This document shows positions 17,504 through 25,773 of a DNA stretch of 64,000 nt, piece after piece. A program made the position numbers and the translations under genes. The notes under the pieces were generated by a model that was given only the letters and a program-made list of their open reading frames with translations, did not search any database and had not been told where the DNA came from. Origin of the DNA: Flavobacterium sp. UBA7680 (GTDB taxonomy: Bacteria > Bacteroidota > Bacteroidia > Flavobacteriales > Flavobacteriaceae); the NCBI RefSeq assembly GCF_002482975.1, contig NZ_DLHA01000041.1:20640-84639 (forward strand). The letters are read 5' to 3'. Every line of letters starts with the position of its first letter. Position 1 is the first letter of the stretch.

Positions 17504-17519
17504 CCCAAACTCACAAAAT

Positions 17520-17548
17520 CTTAGTCAAAGTTTTAAACTTTGACTAAG
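17520..17548. repeat. Intergenic palindrome CTTAGTCAAAGTTTTAAACT...
   Basis: A 29-bp near-perfect palindrome in the 80-bp space between the anti-sigma gene and the plug/VWA gene. It is followed by A rather than T on the plus strand, so it is not a simple terminator. It could be a processing stem, an attenuator or an operator. A related palindrome is at 21884-21916. Confidence 0.75.
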
Positions 17549-17583
17549 AAAAAAATCCGAACATTAATTTAAAACTTACTATC

Positions 17584-19656
17584 ATGAAAAGTCTAAAACT
17601 TATTTCATCAGCCATTGCTATGCTTATATGTTTCGTGTCAATGGCGCAGGAAAGAACTATTACAGGAATTGTTACAGATGCAAGTTCGATTGCACTTCCG
17701 GGGGTTAATGTCTACATTCAAGGGACAAAAACATATGTTGCTACGGATTTTGATGGAAAATACAGCATTCAAGCTCAAAAAGGCAATGTTCTTGTTTTTT
17801 CTTATATCGGACTGAAGAGTGAAACCATTATTGTACAAGATTCAAATGTTATAAATGTTGTATTAAAAGACGATTCTACGCAGCTGCAGGAAGTTGTTAC
17901 AGTGGCTTACGGAATTTCAAGAACTAAAAGGAAAGCCGCAAAACAATCAAAAAGCCAATATACGCCAGCTCCAAGTGCCACGGAATCTGTTTCTCCGAAA
18001 AATGAGCCGATTTACATTGTTGACGGAGTTGCAATAAAAGCCGATCAAATGGCAAAAATTAATCCGAATGATATTGATGATGTAAAAGTTTTAAAAGAGG
18101 AATCGGCTACTTCAATTTACGGAAATAAAGCTATAAACGGTGCAGTAGTTATTGTAACGAAAGACGGACTTTACAAAAATCTTTCGGAACAAGAATTAGA
18201 CAAGAAATTAAATATTATCAGAACAAATCCTGTTCAGCCAACTCAGGAAGATTACAATGCTTTTGTAGAAAATGCCTTTGAAAGTCCAAAAACGGCTCCT
18301 CTTTCTACTTTTTCCATAGATGTTGATAATGCTTCTTATACCAATATCAGACGTTTTTTAAATAGCGGACAAAAAGTTCCAAAAGATGCGGTGCGTGTAG
18401 AAGAAATGGTGAACTTTTTTAAATACAATTATCCGCAGCCAAAAAATGAACATCCGTTTTCTATTAATACAGAAGTAAGCGATTCGCCTTGGAACTCACA
18501 AAATAAAATCCTTAAAATTGGTTTACAGGGAAAAAACATTCCAATTGAAGATTTACCTTCTTCAAATCTTGTTTTCTTAATTGACGTTTCGGATTCAATG
18601 GATGACATGAATAAACTGCCTTTGCTAAAACAATCTATGAAAATATTGGTAAATGAATTACGACCAAATGACAAAGTAGCAATTGTGGTTTATGCGGGAG
18701 CAGCAGGAATGGTTTTGCCTCCAACTTTTGGAAACGAGAAAAAAACAATAATTAAAGCGCTGGATAAATTAGAAGCCGGAGGAAGTACAGCCGGAGGTGC
18801 AGGAATCGAACTCGCCTATAAGATTGCCACAGAAAATTTCATTAAAAGCGGAAACAATCGTGTAATTCTAGCTACTGATGGCGATTTTAATGTAGGAAGT
18901 TCTTCTAATTCTGATATGGAACAATTGATCGAAGAAAAAAGAAAAACAGGCGTTTTCTTAACTTGTCTAGGTTACGGAATGGGAAATTACAAAGACAGCA
19001 AAATGGAAATCCTTGCGGATAAAGGAAACGGAAATTATGCCTATATCGATAATATTCAGGAAGCAAATCGTTTTCTTGGAAAAGAATTTAAAGGTTCGAT
19101 GTTTGCGATTGCAAAAGATGTAAAAATCCAGATCGAATTCAATCCAAAACAAGTTCAGGCGTATCGATTAATTGGTTATGAAAATAGAAAACTTCGTCCG
19201 GAAGATTTTAAAAATGATGCGATCGATGCCGGAGAATTAGGAAGTAATCATACCGTTACGGCTTTGTATGAAATTATTCCGGCTGGTATAAAAAGCGATT
19301 ATTTAAATGTTCAGCCGGATGATTTAAAATACACTCAAACCGAAACAAGTTCAAACAATTACAGCGGTGAACTAGCCACAATAAAATTCCGTTACAAAAA
19401 ACCTGACGGCGATAAAAGTATTGAAATGGTTCAGATAATCAACAACAAATCGGTTAGTTTAGACAGAGCGAGTGATGATTTTAAATTTAGTACAGCCGTG
19501 GCTTGGTTTGGATTAAAACTAAGAGATTCAAAATTAATTACTGATAAATCATCTGAAGCTATTGCGGAATTAGCACAACAAGGAATGTCATTTGACAAAG
19601 GAGGTTACAAAGCCGAATTTATTCGTCTTATTGAAACTTCTGAAGAATATAATTAA
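17584..19656 (+). CDS. Exported plug-domain / von Willebrand A fusion (YfbK-like)
   Basis: 690 residues. Signal peptide 1-22 (ends VSMAQ). Residues about 25-105 are a carboxypeptidase-regulatory-like beta-sandwich (TITGIVTDASSIALPGVNVY), the usual N-terminus of SusC receptors. Residues about 138-195 are a plug-like segment (PIYIVDGVAIKAD ... DIDDVKVLKEESATSIYG ... AVVIVTKDG). Instead of a barrel, residues about 210-690 are a YfbK-type VWA protein: LSTFSIDVDNASYTNIRRFL, the MIDAS DVSDSMD near 332, ATDGDFNVG, then a DUF3520-like C-terminus. It probably acts in the periplasm or at the outer membrane as a metal-dependent adhesion scaffold. It follows the sigma/anti-sigma pair by 80 bp. Confidence 0.88.
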   Translation: MKSLKLISSAIAMLICFVSMAQERTITGIVTDASSIALPGVNVYIQGTKTYVATDFDGKYSIQAQKGNVLVFSYIGLKSETIIVQDSNVINVVLKDDSTQLQEVVTVAYGISRTKRKAAKQSKSQYTPAPSATESVSPKNEPIYIVDGVAIKADQMAKINPNDIDDVKVLKEESATSIYGNKAINGAVVIVTKDGLYKNLSEQELDKKLNIIRTNPVQPTQEDYNAFVENAFESPKTAPLSTFSIDVDNASYTNIRRFLNSGQKVPKDAVRVEEMVNFFKYNYPQPKNEHPFSINTEVSDSPWNSQNKILKIGLQGKNIPIEDLPSSNLVFLIDVSDSMDDMNKLPLLKQSMKILVNELRPNDKVAIVVYAGAAGMVLPPTFGNEKKTIIKALDKLEAGGSTAGGAGIELAYKIATENFIKSGNNRVILATDGDFNVGSSSNSDMEQLIEEKRKTGVFLTCLGYGMGNYKDSKMEILADKGNGNYAYIDNIQEANRFLGKEFKGSMFAIAKDVKIQIEFNPKQVQAYRLIGYENRKLRPEDFKNDAIDAGELGSNHTVTALYEIIPAGIKSDYLNVQPDDLKYTQTETSSNNYSGELATIKFRYKKPDGDKSIEMVQIINNKSVSLDRASDDFKFSTAVAWFGLKLRDSKLITDKSSEAIAELAQQGMSFDKGGYKAEFIRLIETSEEYN

Positions 19657-19708
19657 TAAATATTTCTTTACATTTGGTTTTTAATCGAATCATTAATTTT
19701 ATAAACGT

Positions 19709-20296
19709 ATGAATCCAATTTTAAGCCAAAATCTATTTTTAGTTAAAGAACATATCGGAATGTTTAAAGCTGCTAACAACTACGACATTTACGACCCGGA
19801 AACGAATCAAATAATTATGAACTGCCGAGAAAATAATCTTGGTTTCTTTACTAAAGTATTTCGTTTTACAGATTATAAAAGAGCGACACCTTTTAATGTT
19901 GAAATCACAACTGCTTCGGGCGAAAAATTAATTTCGGTAAAAAGAGGAATTGCAATTTTCAGATCTACTGTTGAAGTTTTTGACGAAAAAGACAGATTAA
20001 TTGGAACCTTCAAACAGAAATTTTTCTCATTTGGAGGAAGATTTGAAATCTTAGATAAAAATGACAAACCTGCTGCAACGTTACAAGGAAAATGGACAGG
20101 ATGGGATTTTAAGTTTTCTCACGAAAATAAACAGCTTGCACAAGTAAGCAAGAAATGGGCTGGATTAGGAAAAGAGTTTTTTACAAGTGCAGATAATTAT
20201 GTACTTCAAATTGAAGAAACTGTACCATCAGATAGTCCGCTTAGACAATTAATTCTTGCTGCCGTTATGTGTATCGACATGGTTTTGAAAGAATAA
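19709..20296 (+). CDS. Scramblase/LURP-one-related protein
   Basis: 195 residues with no signal peptide. The chain is a twelve-strand-like beta arrangement ending in a hydrophobic helix (LRQLILAAVMCIDMVL). FLVKEHIGMFKAANNYDIYDPETNQ, GRFEILDKNDKPAATLQGKW and WDFKFSHENKQLAQVSKKW follow the Tubby-like/LURP-one (phospholipid scramblase-related) pattern. Function in bacteria is unknown; the fold binds lipids in eukaryotic relatives. It lies 52 bp after the VWA gene on the same strand and could be read through from it, but a terminator follows, so it does not join the SDR gene. Confidence 0.75.
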   Translation: MNPILSQNLFLVKEHIGMFKAANNYDIYDPETNQIIMNCRENNLGFFTKVFRFTDYKRATPFNVEITTASGEKLISVKRGIAIFRSTVEVFDEKDRLIGTFKQKFFSFGGRFEILDKNDKPAATLQGKWTGWDFKFSHENKQLAQVSKKWAGLGKEFFTSADNYVLQIEETVPSDSPLRQLILAAVMCIDMVLKE

Positions 20297-20329
20297 CAAA
20301 GTTGTTAAACTTAGATTAAGAAAACACCT

Positions 20330-20389
20330 AAAAGCATCATTTTAGTTGGCAAAAGTTTTATTTTTGTTAGACTTAAAATGATGCTTTTT
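20330..20389 (+). terminator. Terminator after the scramblase-like gene
   Basis: AAAAGCATCATTTTAG at 20330-20345 pairs with CTTAAAATGATGCTTTT at 20372-20388 across a 26-base loop, ending in a short T run. The strong stem lies between two co-directional genes. Confidence 0.65.
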
Positions 20390-20408
20390 GCATTTCTAAA
20401 TACAAATC

Positions 20409-21125
20409 ATGACAGACTTAAAAAATAAAAATGCGCTTATTACAGGCGCTGGTAAAGGAATTGGAAAAGCGATTGCCATTGCTTTGGCAAAAGAAGGCGT
20501 AAATGTAATTCTTGTTGCGAGAACTCAAGCCGATGTGGATCAATTAGCCACTGAAGTAAATCAATTTGGCGTTAAATCTTTAGCTTTATCTGCGGATGTT
20601 TCTGACATCAATTCTGTAAATGCTGCCGTTGAAAAAGCTTTAGCCGAATTTAAAACTATTGATATCCTGATTAATAATGCCGGAATTGGTGCTTTTGGAA
20701 AATTTCTGGAATTAGAACCTGCTGACTGGGAAAGAATTATTCAGGTAAATTTAATGGGAACATATTATACAACCCGCGCTGTTATTCCTCAAATGATCGA
20801 AAGACAAACGGGTGATATCATCAATATTTCTTCAACCGCAGGATTAAACGGAAATGCTGTTACAAGTGCGTACAGTGCCTCAAAATTTGCTGTTATGGGT
20901 TTAACGGATTCTTTAATGCAGGAAATGAGAAAACATAATATTCGAGTTACTGCTTTGACGCCAAGCACAGTCGCAACAGATTTAGCAATTGACTTAAAAT
21001 TAACGGATGGAAATCCAGAAAAAGTAATGCAGTCTGAAGATGTTGCTGAACTGATTATTGCACAGCTTAAATTAAACCGCAGAGTTTTTATTAAAAACAG
21101 CAGTATTTGGTCTACTAATCCTTAA
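20409..21125 (+). CDS. Short-chain dehydrogenase/reductase (FabG-like)
   Basis: 238 residues, a classical SDR. The cofactor loop is TGAGKGIGKA at residues 13-22, the NNAG motif is ILINNAGIG near 84-92, and catalytic Ser and Tyr-x-x-x-Lys are in NISSTAGLNGN and YSASKFAVMG near 140-165. It most resembles 3-oxoacyl-ACP reductase and acetoacetyl-CoA reductase types using NADPH, but SDR substrates cannot be told from motifs, and the protein is not next to fatty-acid synthesis genes. The C-terminus NRRVFIKNSSIWSTNP is typical of Flavobacterium 3-ketoacyl-ACP-reductase-like proteins. It is cytosolic. Confidence 0.88.
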   Translation: MTDLKNKNALITGAGKGIGKAIAIALAKEGVNVILVARTQADVDQLATEVNQFGVKSLALSADVSDINSVNAAVEKALAEFKTIDILINNAGIGAFGKFLELEPADWERIIQVNLMGTYYTTRAVIPQMIERQTGDIINISSTAGLNGNAVTSAYSASKFAVMGLTDSLMQEMRKHNIRVTALTPSTVATDLAIDLKLTDGNPEKVMQSEDVAELIIAQLKLNRRVFIKNSSIWSTNP

Positions 21126-21130
21126 AAAAT

Positions 21131-21200
21131 AAATTCCAAATTTTAAATTCCAAATTCCAACTCTTAATGTAATTGGAATTTGGAGTTTAAAAAAATTGGA
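21131..21200. repeat. AAATTCCAAATTCCAA inverted repeat, copy 1
   Basis: TTAAATTCCAAATTCCAA pairs with TTGGAATTTGGA across a loop containing CTCTTAA. A related element is at 30288-30336. It fills most of the 89-bp gap between the SDR gene and the next gene. Confidence 0.75.
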
Positions 21201-21214
21201 ATTTCAAAACTAAA

Positions 21215-21727
21215 ATGATGGAACAATATTTAAGACAATTAATTGCGATAGAATTTCAGGATAAAAAAGAAATTTTTACCGGATTTCTTATTGATTATTC
21301 TGATGACTGGATTTTACTTCGAAATAATCCGGTTGATTATATTTTGGATGGCTTTGTTATTTTGAAAAATAAAAATATCGAAGCAATTCACAGGGATGAA
21401 GATCTCGCTTTTACCGAAAAAGTTATTCGTCTAAAAGGAATAAACATTAATACAGAAGATATTATTCCGATTCAGGATCTGAATGCTATTGTAAATTTTC
21501 TGGACAGAAAGTATACTATTTTTCAGATTGCTAAAAAATCTTCAAAAGCTGTTTATTTAGGCAAATTGATTTCTCTTACAGCAGATGAACTATTAATTGA
21601 TTTCCTTGAAACAAAAGGTAAATTTGGTGGTGAATTAGCTTTTAATCCTGAAAAAATCAGAGTTATTGAATTTGATACGGATTATATTAATTCTTTGAAA
21701 TTGGTGATTCCTGAGAATCAGAAGTAG
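21215..21727 (+). CDS. Hypothetical protein with two SH3/Sm-like repeats
   Basis: 170 residues. Two similar halves can be seen: residues about 4-58 (LIAIEFQDKKEIFTGFLIDYSDDWILL ... DGFVILKNKNIEAI) and about 100-160 (SSKAVYLGKLISLTADELLIDFL ... FNPEKIRVIEF). Each has strand-turn-strand order ending in a hydrophobic-Ile strand, suggesting small beta-barrels of Sm or SH3 type. No signal peptide or membrane segment is present, so it is likely cytosolic. I do not recognise a named family. It is co-directional with the SDR gene and is followed by a terminator. Confidence 0.7.
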   Translation: MMEQYLRQLIAIEFQDKKEIFTGFLIDYSDDWILLRNNPVDYILDGFVILKNKNIEAIHRDEDLAFTEKVIRLKGININTEDIIPIQDLNAIVNFLDRKYTIFQIAKKSSKAVYLGKLISLTADELLIDFLETKGKFGGELAFNPEKIRVIEFDTDYINSLKLVIPENQK

Positions 21728-21736
21728 TTACAAATA

Positions 21737-21767
21737 GAAAAAGCCTCTTAAAAAGAGGCTTTTTTAT
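21737..21767 (+). terminator. Terminator of the 170-residue gene
   Basis: AAAAAGCCTCTT pairs with AAGAGGCTTTTTT around a 4-base loop, with a T run behind it, 10 bp after the stop codon. Confidence 0.9.
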
Positions 21768-21771
21768 TTTC

Positions 21772-21855
21772 TGTCATTGCGAGGAACGAAGCAATCACAC
21801 GCTGCATATCTCTTGTGCTTTTGTTAGTGCGGTTGCTTCGTTCCTCGCAATGACA
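21772..21855. repeat. TGTCATTGCGAGGAACGAAG inverted repeat, copy 3 of the GTCAT type
   Basis: The 23-base arms at 21772-21794 and 21833-21855 are perfect complements. The start GTCATT matches the elements at 887 and 2373, but the arm core GCGAGGAACGAAGCAA and the loop differ. Palindromes with this GTCATTGCGAGG head are, to my knowledge, found in many bacterial genomes. Confidence 0.9.
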
Positions 21856-21883
21856 ATACTTTGGGTATATGTATGCACGCGAT

Positions 21884-21916
21884 AACTTTGTCAAAGTTTA
21901 AAACTTTGACAAAGTT
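21884..21916. repeat. Perfect 33-bp palindrome of AACTTTGTCAAAGTTT
   Basis: Two 16-bp arms with one central base. It lies 13 bp after the minus-strand stop of mtaB, so it may terminate that gene. Similar to 17520-17548. Confidence 0.85.
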
Positions 21917-21929
21917 CAACTATACATTT

Positions 21930-23264
21930 TTAAGCTTCCGCTAATTTATTTACAAACTCCAAACGAACACTTCCATCTTCATCAATTTTTGTCAAATTGA
22001 TTTCGTGCAAAGTATTAATCAATTCAGGATTCCATGGCGTTTTTACTTTTACGTAGTTTTCAGTAAAACCGTGAATGTAACCTTCTTTATTTTCGCTTTC
22101 GAATAAAACTGTTCTGTTTGTTCCTATTTGACTTTCGTAGAAAGCACGACGTTTTTTAACAGATAATCCGCGCAACATTTTGCTTCGTTTTGCTCTTACA
22201 TTTGCAGGAACAACTCCCGGCATATCTGCAGCTTCTGTATTGTCTCTTTCAGAATACGTGAAAACGTGCAGATAAGAAATATCCATTTCGTTTAAGAAAT
22301 GATAGGTTTCTAAGAAATGTTCGTCTGTTTCTCCAGGAAAACCAACAATTACATCGACACCAATACAAGCGTGCGACATAACTTCACGAATTTTATTTAC
22401 ACGATCTGTATAGACTTCACGCAAATAACGACGTTTCATTAATTTTAAAATATCGTTGCTTCCTGATTGCAGCGGAATATGGAAATGCGGTACAAAAGTT
22501 CGGCTTTTTGAAACGAAATCTATGGTTTCATTTTTCAATAAATTCGGTTCAATAGATGAAATACGAAGACGTTCGATTCCTTCAACTTCATCTAAAGCTT
22601 TCACCAAATCAAGAAAAGTATGTTCGTGTTTTTTATTTCCGAATTCGCCTTTTCCGTAATCTCCAATATTAACTCCGGTTAAAACAATTTCACGGATATT
22701 TTGAGCCGAAATTTCTTTGGCATTTTTTAAGACATTTTCTAAAGCGTCACTCCTTGAAATCCCGCGCGCTAAAGGGATTGTACAATATGTACATTTATAA
22801 TCGCAGCCGTCCTGAACTTTCAAAAAGGCACGTGTACGATCGCCAATGGAGTAACTTCCCACATAAAAATCAGCTTCGGCAATTTCGCAGGAATGAACTT
22901 CACCCATATCGTTTTTGCTCAAATCATGAATATAATCTGTGATTTTAAATTTTTCTGTAGCTCCCAAAACTAAATCAACGCCATCAACAGCTGCTAATTC
23001 TTCTGGTTTTAATTGTGCATAACATCCAACTGCTGCGACAAAAGCTTTATCATTAAGTTTCATTGCCTTTTTTACAACCTGCTTAAACTGCTTATCTGCA
23101 TTTTCTGTTACAGAACAGGTATTGATAACATATATATCTGCAATTTCTTCAAAATCGACACGATCAAAACCTTCATCATTAAAGTTTCTGGCAATCGTAG
23201 AGGTTTCTGAGAAATTCAATTTGCAGCCAAGCGTATAAAAAGCAACTTTTTTTCTATTTTCCAT
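21930..23264 (-). CDS. mtaB: tRNA t6A37 methylthiotransferase MtaB
   Basis: 444 residues, radical-SAM methylthiotransferase. The N-terminal UPF0004 domain has FYTLGCKLNFSETS and CSVTENADK with VGCYAQ, whose three cysteines hold one [4Fe-4S] cluster. The radical-SAM cluster motif CDYKCTYC is near residue 153, HIPLQSGSNDILKLMKRRY is near 270, and a TRAM-like strand region is C-terminal. MtaB converts t6A37 to ms2t6A37 in tRNAs reading ANN codons, in the cytosol. The length is normal. It is the last gene on its strand here; the palindrome at 21884 lies behind it. Confidence 0.95.
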   Translation of the reverse strand: MENRKKVAFYTLGCKLNFSETSTIARNFNDEGFDRVDFEEIADIYVINTCSVTENADKQFKQVVKKAMKLNDKAFVAAVGCYAQLKPEELAAVDGVDLVLGATEKFKITDYIHDLSKNDMGEVHSCEIAEADFYVGSYSIGDRTRAFLKVQDGCDYKCTYCTIPLARGISRSDALENVLKNAKEISAQNIREIVLTGVNIGDYGKGEFGNKKHEHTFLDLVKALDEVEGIERLRISSIEPNLLKNETIDFVSKSRTFVPHFHIPLQSGSNDILKLMKRRYLREVYTDRVNKIREVMSHACIGVDVIVGFPGETDEHFLETYHFLNEMDISYLHVFTYSERDNTEAADMPGVVPANVRAKRSKMLRGLSVKKRRAFYESQIGTNRTVLFESENKEGYIHGFTENYVKVKTPWNPELINTLHEINLTKIDEDGSVRLEFVNKLAEA

Positions 23265-23500
23265 AGGAATGCACTACATTTATAGTAGTAAGATATTATA
23301 TTTACATCTCTATTAAAGAGTTTGCAAATTTACATACAATATTCTTGAAAATAAAATCAATAATATACTATATATCAATATTTTGCAGAAAGCATGAATT
23401 TTAAAACGCATTAAAAAACCAAATAATAAATCATTTATTTCTTAAATTTTGTATTTTAGGAGATGCTAAATTTTAATTCAATAGGAATTAAATGACAAAA

Positions 23501-23531
23501 TTATCGATTAAGTGCAAATTTTATCGATTAA
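23501..23531. promoter_or_regulatory. Direct repeat TTATCGATTAA x2, candidate binding site
   Basis: TTATCGATTAA occurs at 23501-23511 and 23521-23531, exactly 20 bp apart (two helical turns), in the 499-bp gap upstream of the secreted-protein gene at 23764. A -7-like TAACTTTG lies 41 bp beyond the second copy at 23572. The remainder of the gap is AT-rich with no other structure. Confidence 0.5.
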
Positions 23532-23571
23532 ATACATTTTTTTGTCTTTTAAATTAAAATTTTCTTACATT

Positions 23572-23579
23572 TAACTTTG
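23572..23579 (+). promoter_or_regulatory. -7 element for the secreted-protein gene
   Basis: TAACTTTG matches TAnnTTTG exactly; a TTTT lies 21 bases upstream at the -33 position. It implies a leader of about 180 bases. Confidence 0.45.
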
Positions 23580-23763
23580 TTTAGAAAATTTCAGTTTTAT
23601 ATTGAGTTTTTATAGATTTTAAACTTTAATATTAATATAATAACAATTCATATAAAACAATTTTGTTTTTCAATCGTTATGTTGTTGTTTTGTTATTAAA
23701 AAACGAATGGGAACGCCGAAAACCATAAAGAGTAGGCAAAAATTAAAAATTAAAAACTCCACT

Positions 23764-24288
23764 ATGAAAGCATTTTTACCCACGATCTGCTTGATGTTCT
23801 TGACCATTTTTAGTTCGCAAGCGCAAACTAATGCCCCAGCTGCAAATGCAAACCCATTTCCATCTATTAGTACTTTAACAAATTGGGCGAGTTTAAACTC
23901 TCAATCACAATTTGATATTGCAATTCGTGCGGTTGGATTTAAATTTGAAGTAAAGGAGCCAAGTACAGAATCTACAGCTTACACTTATATTCGTAAAGTA
24001 ACTGTAAATGAAGTAAACTATACAGATAGAATTGTTTACAGAATTACTAATAATAATTCAGCAAGTATTATCTCTTTAGTTACTGCTTCTACAGATTTAG
24101 TAAGTTTATATACTCCACAATTAGCAACATTCAAAAACAACAATTGTAAAACTGAAATGTCAAAAGACAAAAACACAACTTGCAGCTGTTACGAAAGTGC
24201 CGTTTATGCAATTGATCTTTGCGACGAGCGTGTAAAACTTACAATGGGTGACGGAAATAAATATTTTGTTTCTGTAGCTAAAAAATAA
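23764..24288 (+). CDS. Secreted protein of unknown function
   Basis: 174 residues from the ATG at 23764. The frame is open to 23707, but the upstream 19 residues are basic leader-like sequence and the signal peptide begins MKAFLPTICLMFLTIFSSQAQ. The mature part has strands such as IRKVTVNEVNYTDRIVYRI and three to four cysteines in NNCKTEMSKDKNTTCSCYESAVYAIDLCDE, which could form disulphides. I recognise no family. It is monocistronic, with a long upstream region carrying two TTATCGATTAA repeats. Confidence 0.7.
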   Translation: MKAFLPTICLMFLTIFSSQAQTNAPAANANPFPSISTLTNWASLNSQSQFDIAIRAVGFKFEVKEPSTESTAYTYIRKVTVNEVNYTDRIVYRITNNNSASIISLVTASTDLVSLYTPQLATFKNNNCKTEMSKDKNTTCSCYESAVYAIDLCDERVKLTMGDGNKYFVSVAKK

Positions 24289-24305
24289 TTGCAAGAAATT
24301 ACGTT

Positions 24306-24347
24306 TTCCAAATCTTTGCAGACTTTTATAGTTTTCAAAGATTTGGA
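24306..24347. terminator. Bidirectional terminator-like hairpin
   Basis: TTCCAAATCTTTG and CAAAGATTTGGA pair across a 17-base loop, between the convergent ends of the secreted-protein gene and the acetyltransferase gene. Confidence 0.6.
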
Positions 24348-24373
24348 GGAACGATTTCTTAAAACACAATTCC

Positions 24374-24901
24374 TTATAAGTTTGGACTTTTGAGTTCGTA
24401 CCAAACTTCTATTTCTCCTTCATATTCGAAAGAATTTACAAAATGGAAACCTAGTTTTTCTAAAATCTTTCTGGAATTTTCATTTCCCGCATCCGCGAAA
24501 GCGTAAAGTTTTTCTACTTTCATTTCGTTAAAAGCATAATCAATAAAAGCTTTTCCAGCTTCAGATGCATATCCTTTTCCCCAATGTTTTTCGATAAAAC
24601 GATATCCTAACTCGTAAAAGTTTTTATGCTTATTGATTTCGTCCGTAATATATTTTATTCCCGACCAGCCAATAAATTCATTGGTTTCTTTTAAAACCAC
24701 AGCCCAACGGCCTGTTCCAAAATCTTTGTATTGTTTTTGAACAAATTTGATATAATCAATACTTTCTTCAATATGTTTTACGGGATTATTCCCTAAAAAC
24801 AAATGCACATTCGGATTCGAATCCAATTCGAACATTCCTTCAGCATCAGAAAATTCTAATTCCCGTAATATCAAACGTTCTGTTTCGATTGGATTTTTCA
24901 T
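24374..24901 (-). CDS. GNAT acetyltransferase (RimJ-like)
   Basis: 175 residues. The N-terminus IETERLILRELEFSDAEGMFELD and the acetyl-CoA loop GYRFIEKHWGKGYASEAGKAFIDYAF (residues about 95-122) are the RimJ/RimL-type GNAT fold. The C-terminal KLYAFADAGNENSRKILEKLGFHFV is the usual beta-bulge/helix. The acceptor substrate (ribosomal protein, other protein or small molecule) is unknown. It lies 8 bp after the HAD gene on the same strand, with translation probably coupled. Confidence 0.85.
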   Translation of the reverse strand: MKNPIETERLILRELEFSDAEGMFELDSNPNVHLFLGNNPVKHIEESIDYIKFVQKQYKDFGTGRWAVVLKETNEFIGWSGIKYITDEINKHKNFYELGYRFIEKHWGKGYASEAGKAFIDYAFNEMKVEKLYAFADAGNENSRKILEKLGFHFVNSFEYEGEIEVWYELKSPNL

Positions 24902-24909
24902 CTCAAAAA

Positions 24910-25713
24910 TTAATTTAAAATATATTTCTGTACGACTTCGGCAACGCCGTCATTGTTATTTGAAGATACAATTAAATTTGCTTTATCGCGCAATTCTGGC
25001 GTTACATTATCAACCCAAACACCTAAACCGGCATATTCGATCATCGTTAAGTCATTTCCCGCGTTTCCAACAGCGATAATTTCACTTTGATGAATTCCAA
25101 GTCTATCTGCTAATTGTTTTAAACTTGTCGCTTTATCAATTCCGTTTTGTGCTGCTTCAAGGAAAAAAGGTTTAGACATTGAAACGCTCAAATGTGGCAT
25201 TGCAACTAATAAATCTTTTTCGACTTCTTTTAAATAAGCAGGATTTTCAAGTAAAATACATTTTACAGCAGGTCTGTCAACATAATCTTTAAAACTCGAA
25301 ACTTTACGGTGCGCCATTCCGGTAATATCTTTTTCGATTTCGATATATTCAGAATCGGTTTCGCTTATAATTTCGTCATCTAAATACGTAATGATGTGCG
25401 TTTTCATTTTTACACTATAATCGTATAAAGCGTGGATTTGTTCTACAGTAAGTTTCTGCTCAAATAAAACAAGATCATCTTTCACCTGGCTGATAATAGC
25501 TCCGTTAAAAGAAATCATATAAGAATCATTTAAATCTAATTCCAGCTCTTTAGCATAAGCAATCATTGCCGATGTTGGCCTTCCCGAAGCCAAAACAACA
25601 TAAACACCTTTTGCCTGTGCTTCTAATAAAACTTTTTTATTTAAATCAGAAATTTTGTGGTCGTCTGTCAACAAGGTATCATCCATGTCGAGAACTAACA
25701 TTTTATATTGCAT
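24910..25713 (-). CDS. HAD-superfamily sugar-phosphatase (Cof-type)
   Basis: 267 residues. Catalytic motif 1 is LDMDDTLLTDD at residues 8-18, motif 2 is VLASGRPTSAM near 41, and motif 4 is VGNAGNDLTMIEYAG near 217-231; the C2B cap lies between. Cof-type enzymes dephosphorylate sugar phosphates, FMN or pyridoxal phosphate; the substrate is unknown. It is the middle gene of a minus-strand run with a DUF2007 gene upstream and an acetyltransferase downstream. A perfect 15-bp-armed palindrome lies upstream at 25730-25770. Confidence 0.9.
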   Translation of the reverse strand: MQYKMLVLDMDDTLLTDDHKISDLNKKVLLEAQAKGVYVVLASGRPTSAMIAYAKELELDLNDSYMISFNGAIISQVKDDLVLFEQKLTVEQIHALYDYSVKMKTHIITYLDDEIISETDSEYIEIEKDITGMAHRKVSSFKDYVDRPAVKCILLENPAYLKEVEKDLLVAMPHLSVSMSKPFFLEAAQNGIDKATSLKQLADRLGIHQSEIIAVGNAGNDLTMIEYAGLGVWVDNVTPELRDKANLIVSSNNNDGVAEVVQKYILN

Positions 25714-25729
25714 GTTTTTTTAGTTTGCA

Positions 25730-25770
25730 GTTTTCAGTCTCAGTTTTCAGTTCTTACTGAGACTGAAAAC
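25730..25770. repeat. GTTTTCAGTCTCAGT inverted repeat
   Basis: 15-bp perfect arms (25730-25744, 25756-25770). It lies 3 bp beyond the stop of the DUF2007 gene. Related 'TCAGTCTCAG' elements are at 26848-26918 and 58605-58670. Confidence 0.85.
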
Positions 25771-25773
25771 TTC

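Noticed and set aside
17615..17838. 66-codon ORFs on both strands within the VWA gene
   Set aside because: Shadows of the start of the VWA gene, with no signal of their own.
22754..23210. Plus-strand ORFs of 62-65 codons inside mtaB
   Set aside because: Antisense shadows of a well-conserved radical-SAM gene; no family features.
24160..24404. Minus-strand ORFs of 66-69 codons near 24.2 kb
   Set aside because: They run through the terminator hairpin and the end of the secreted-protein gene, in overlapping frames.
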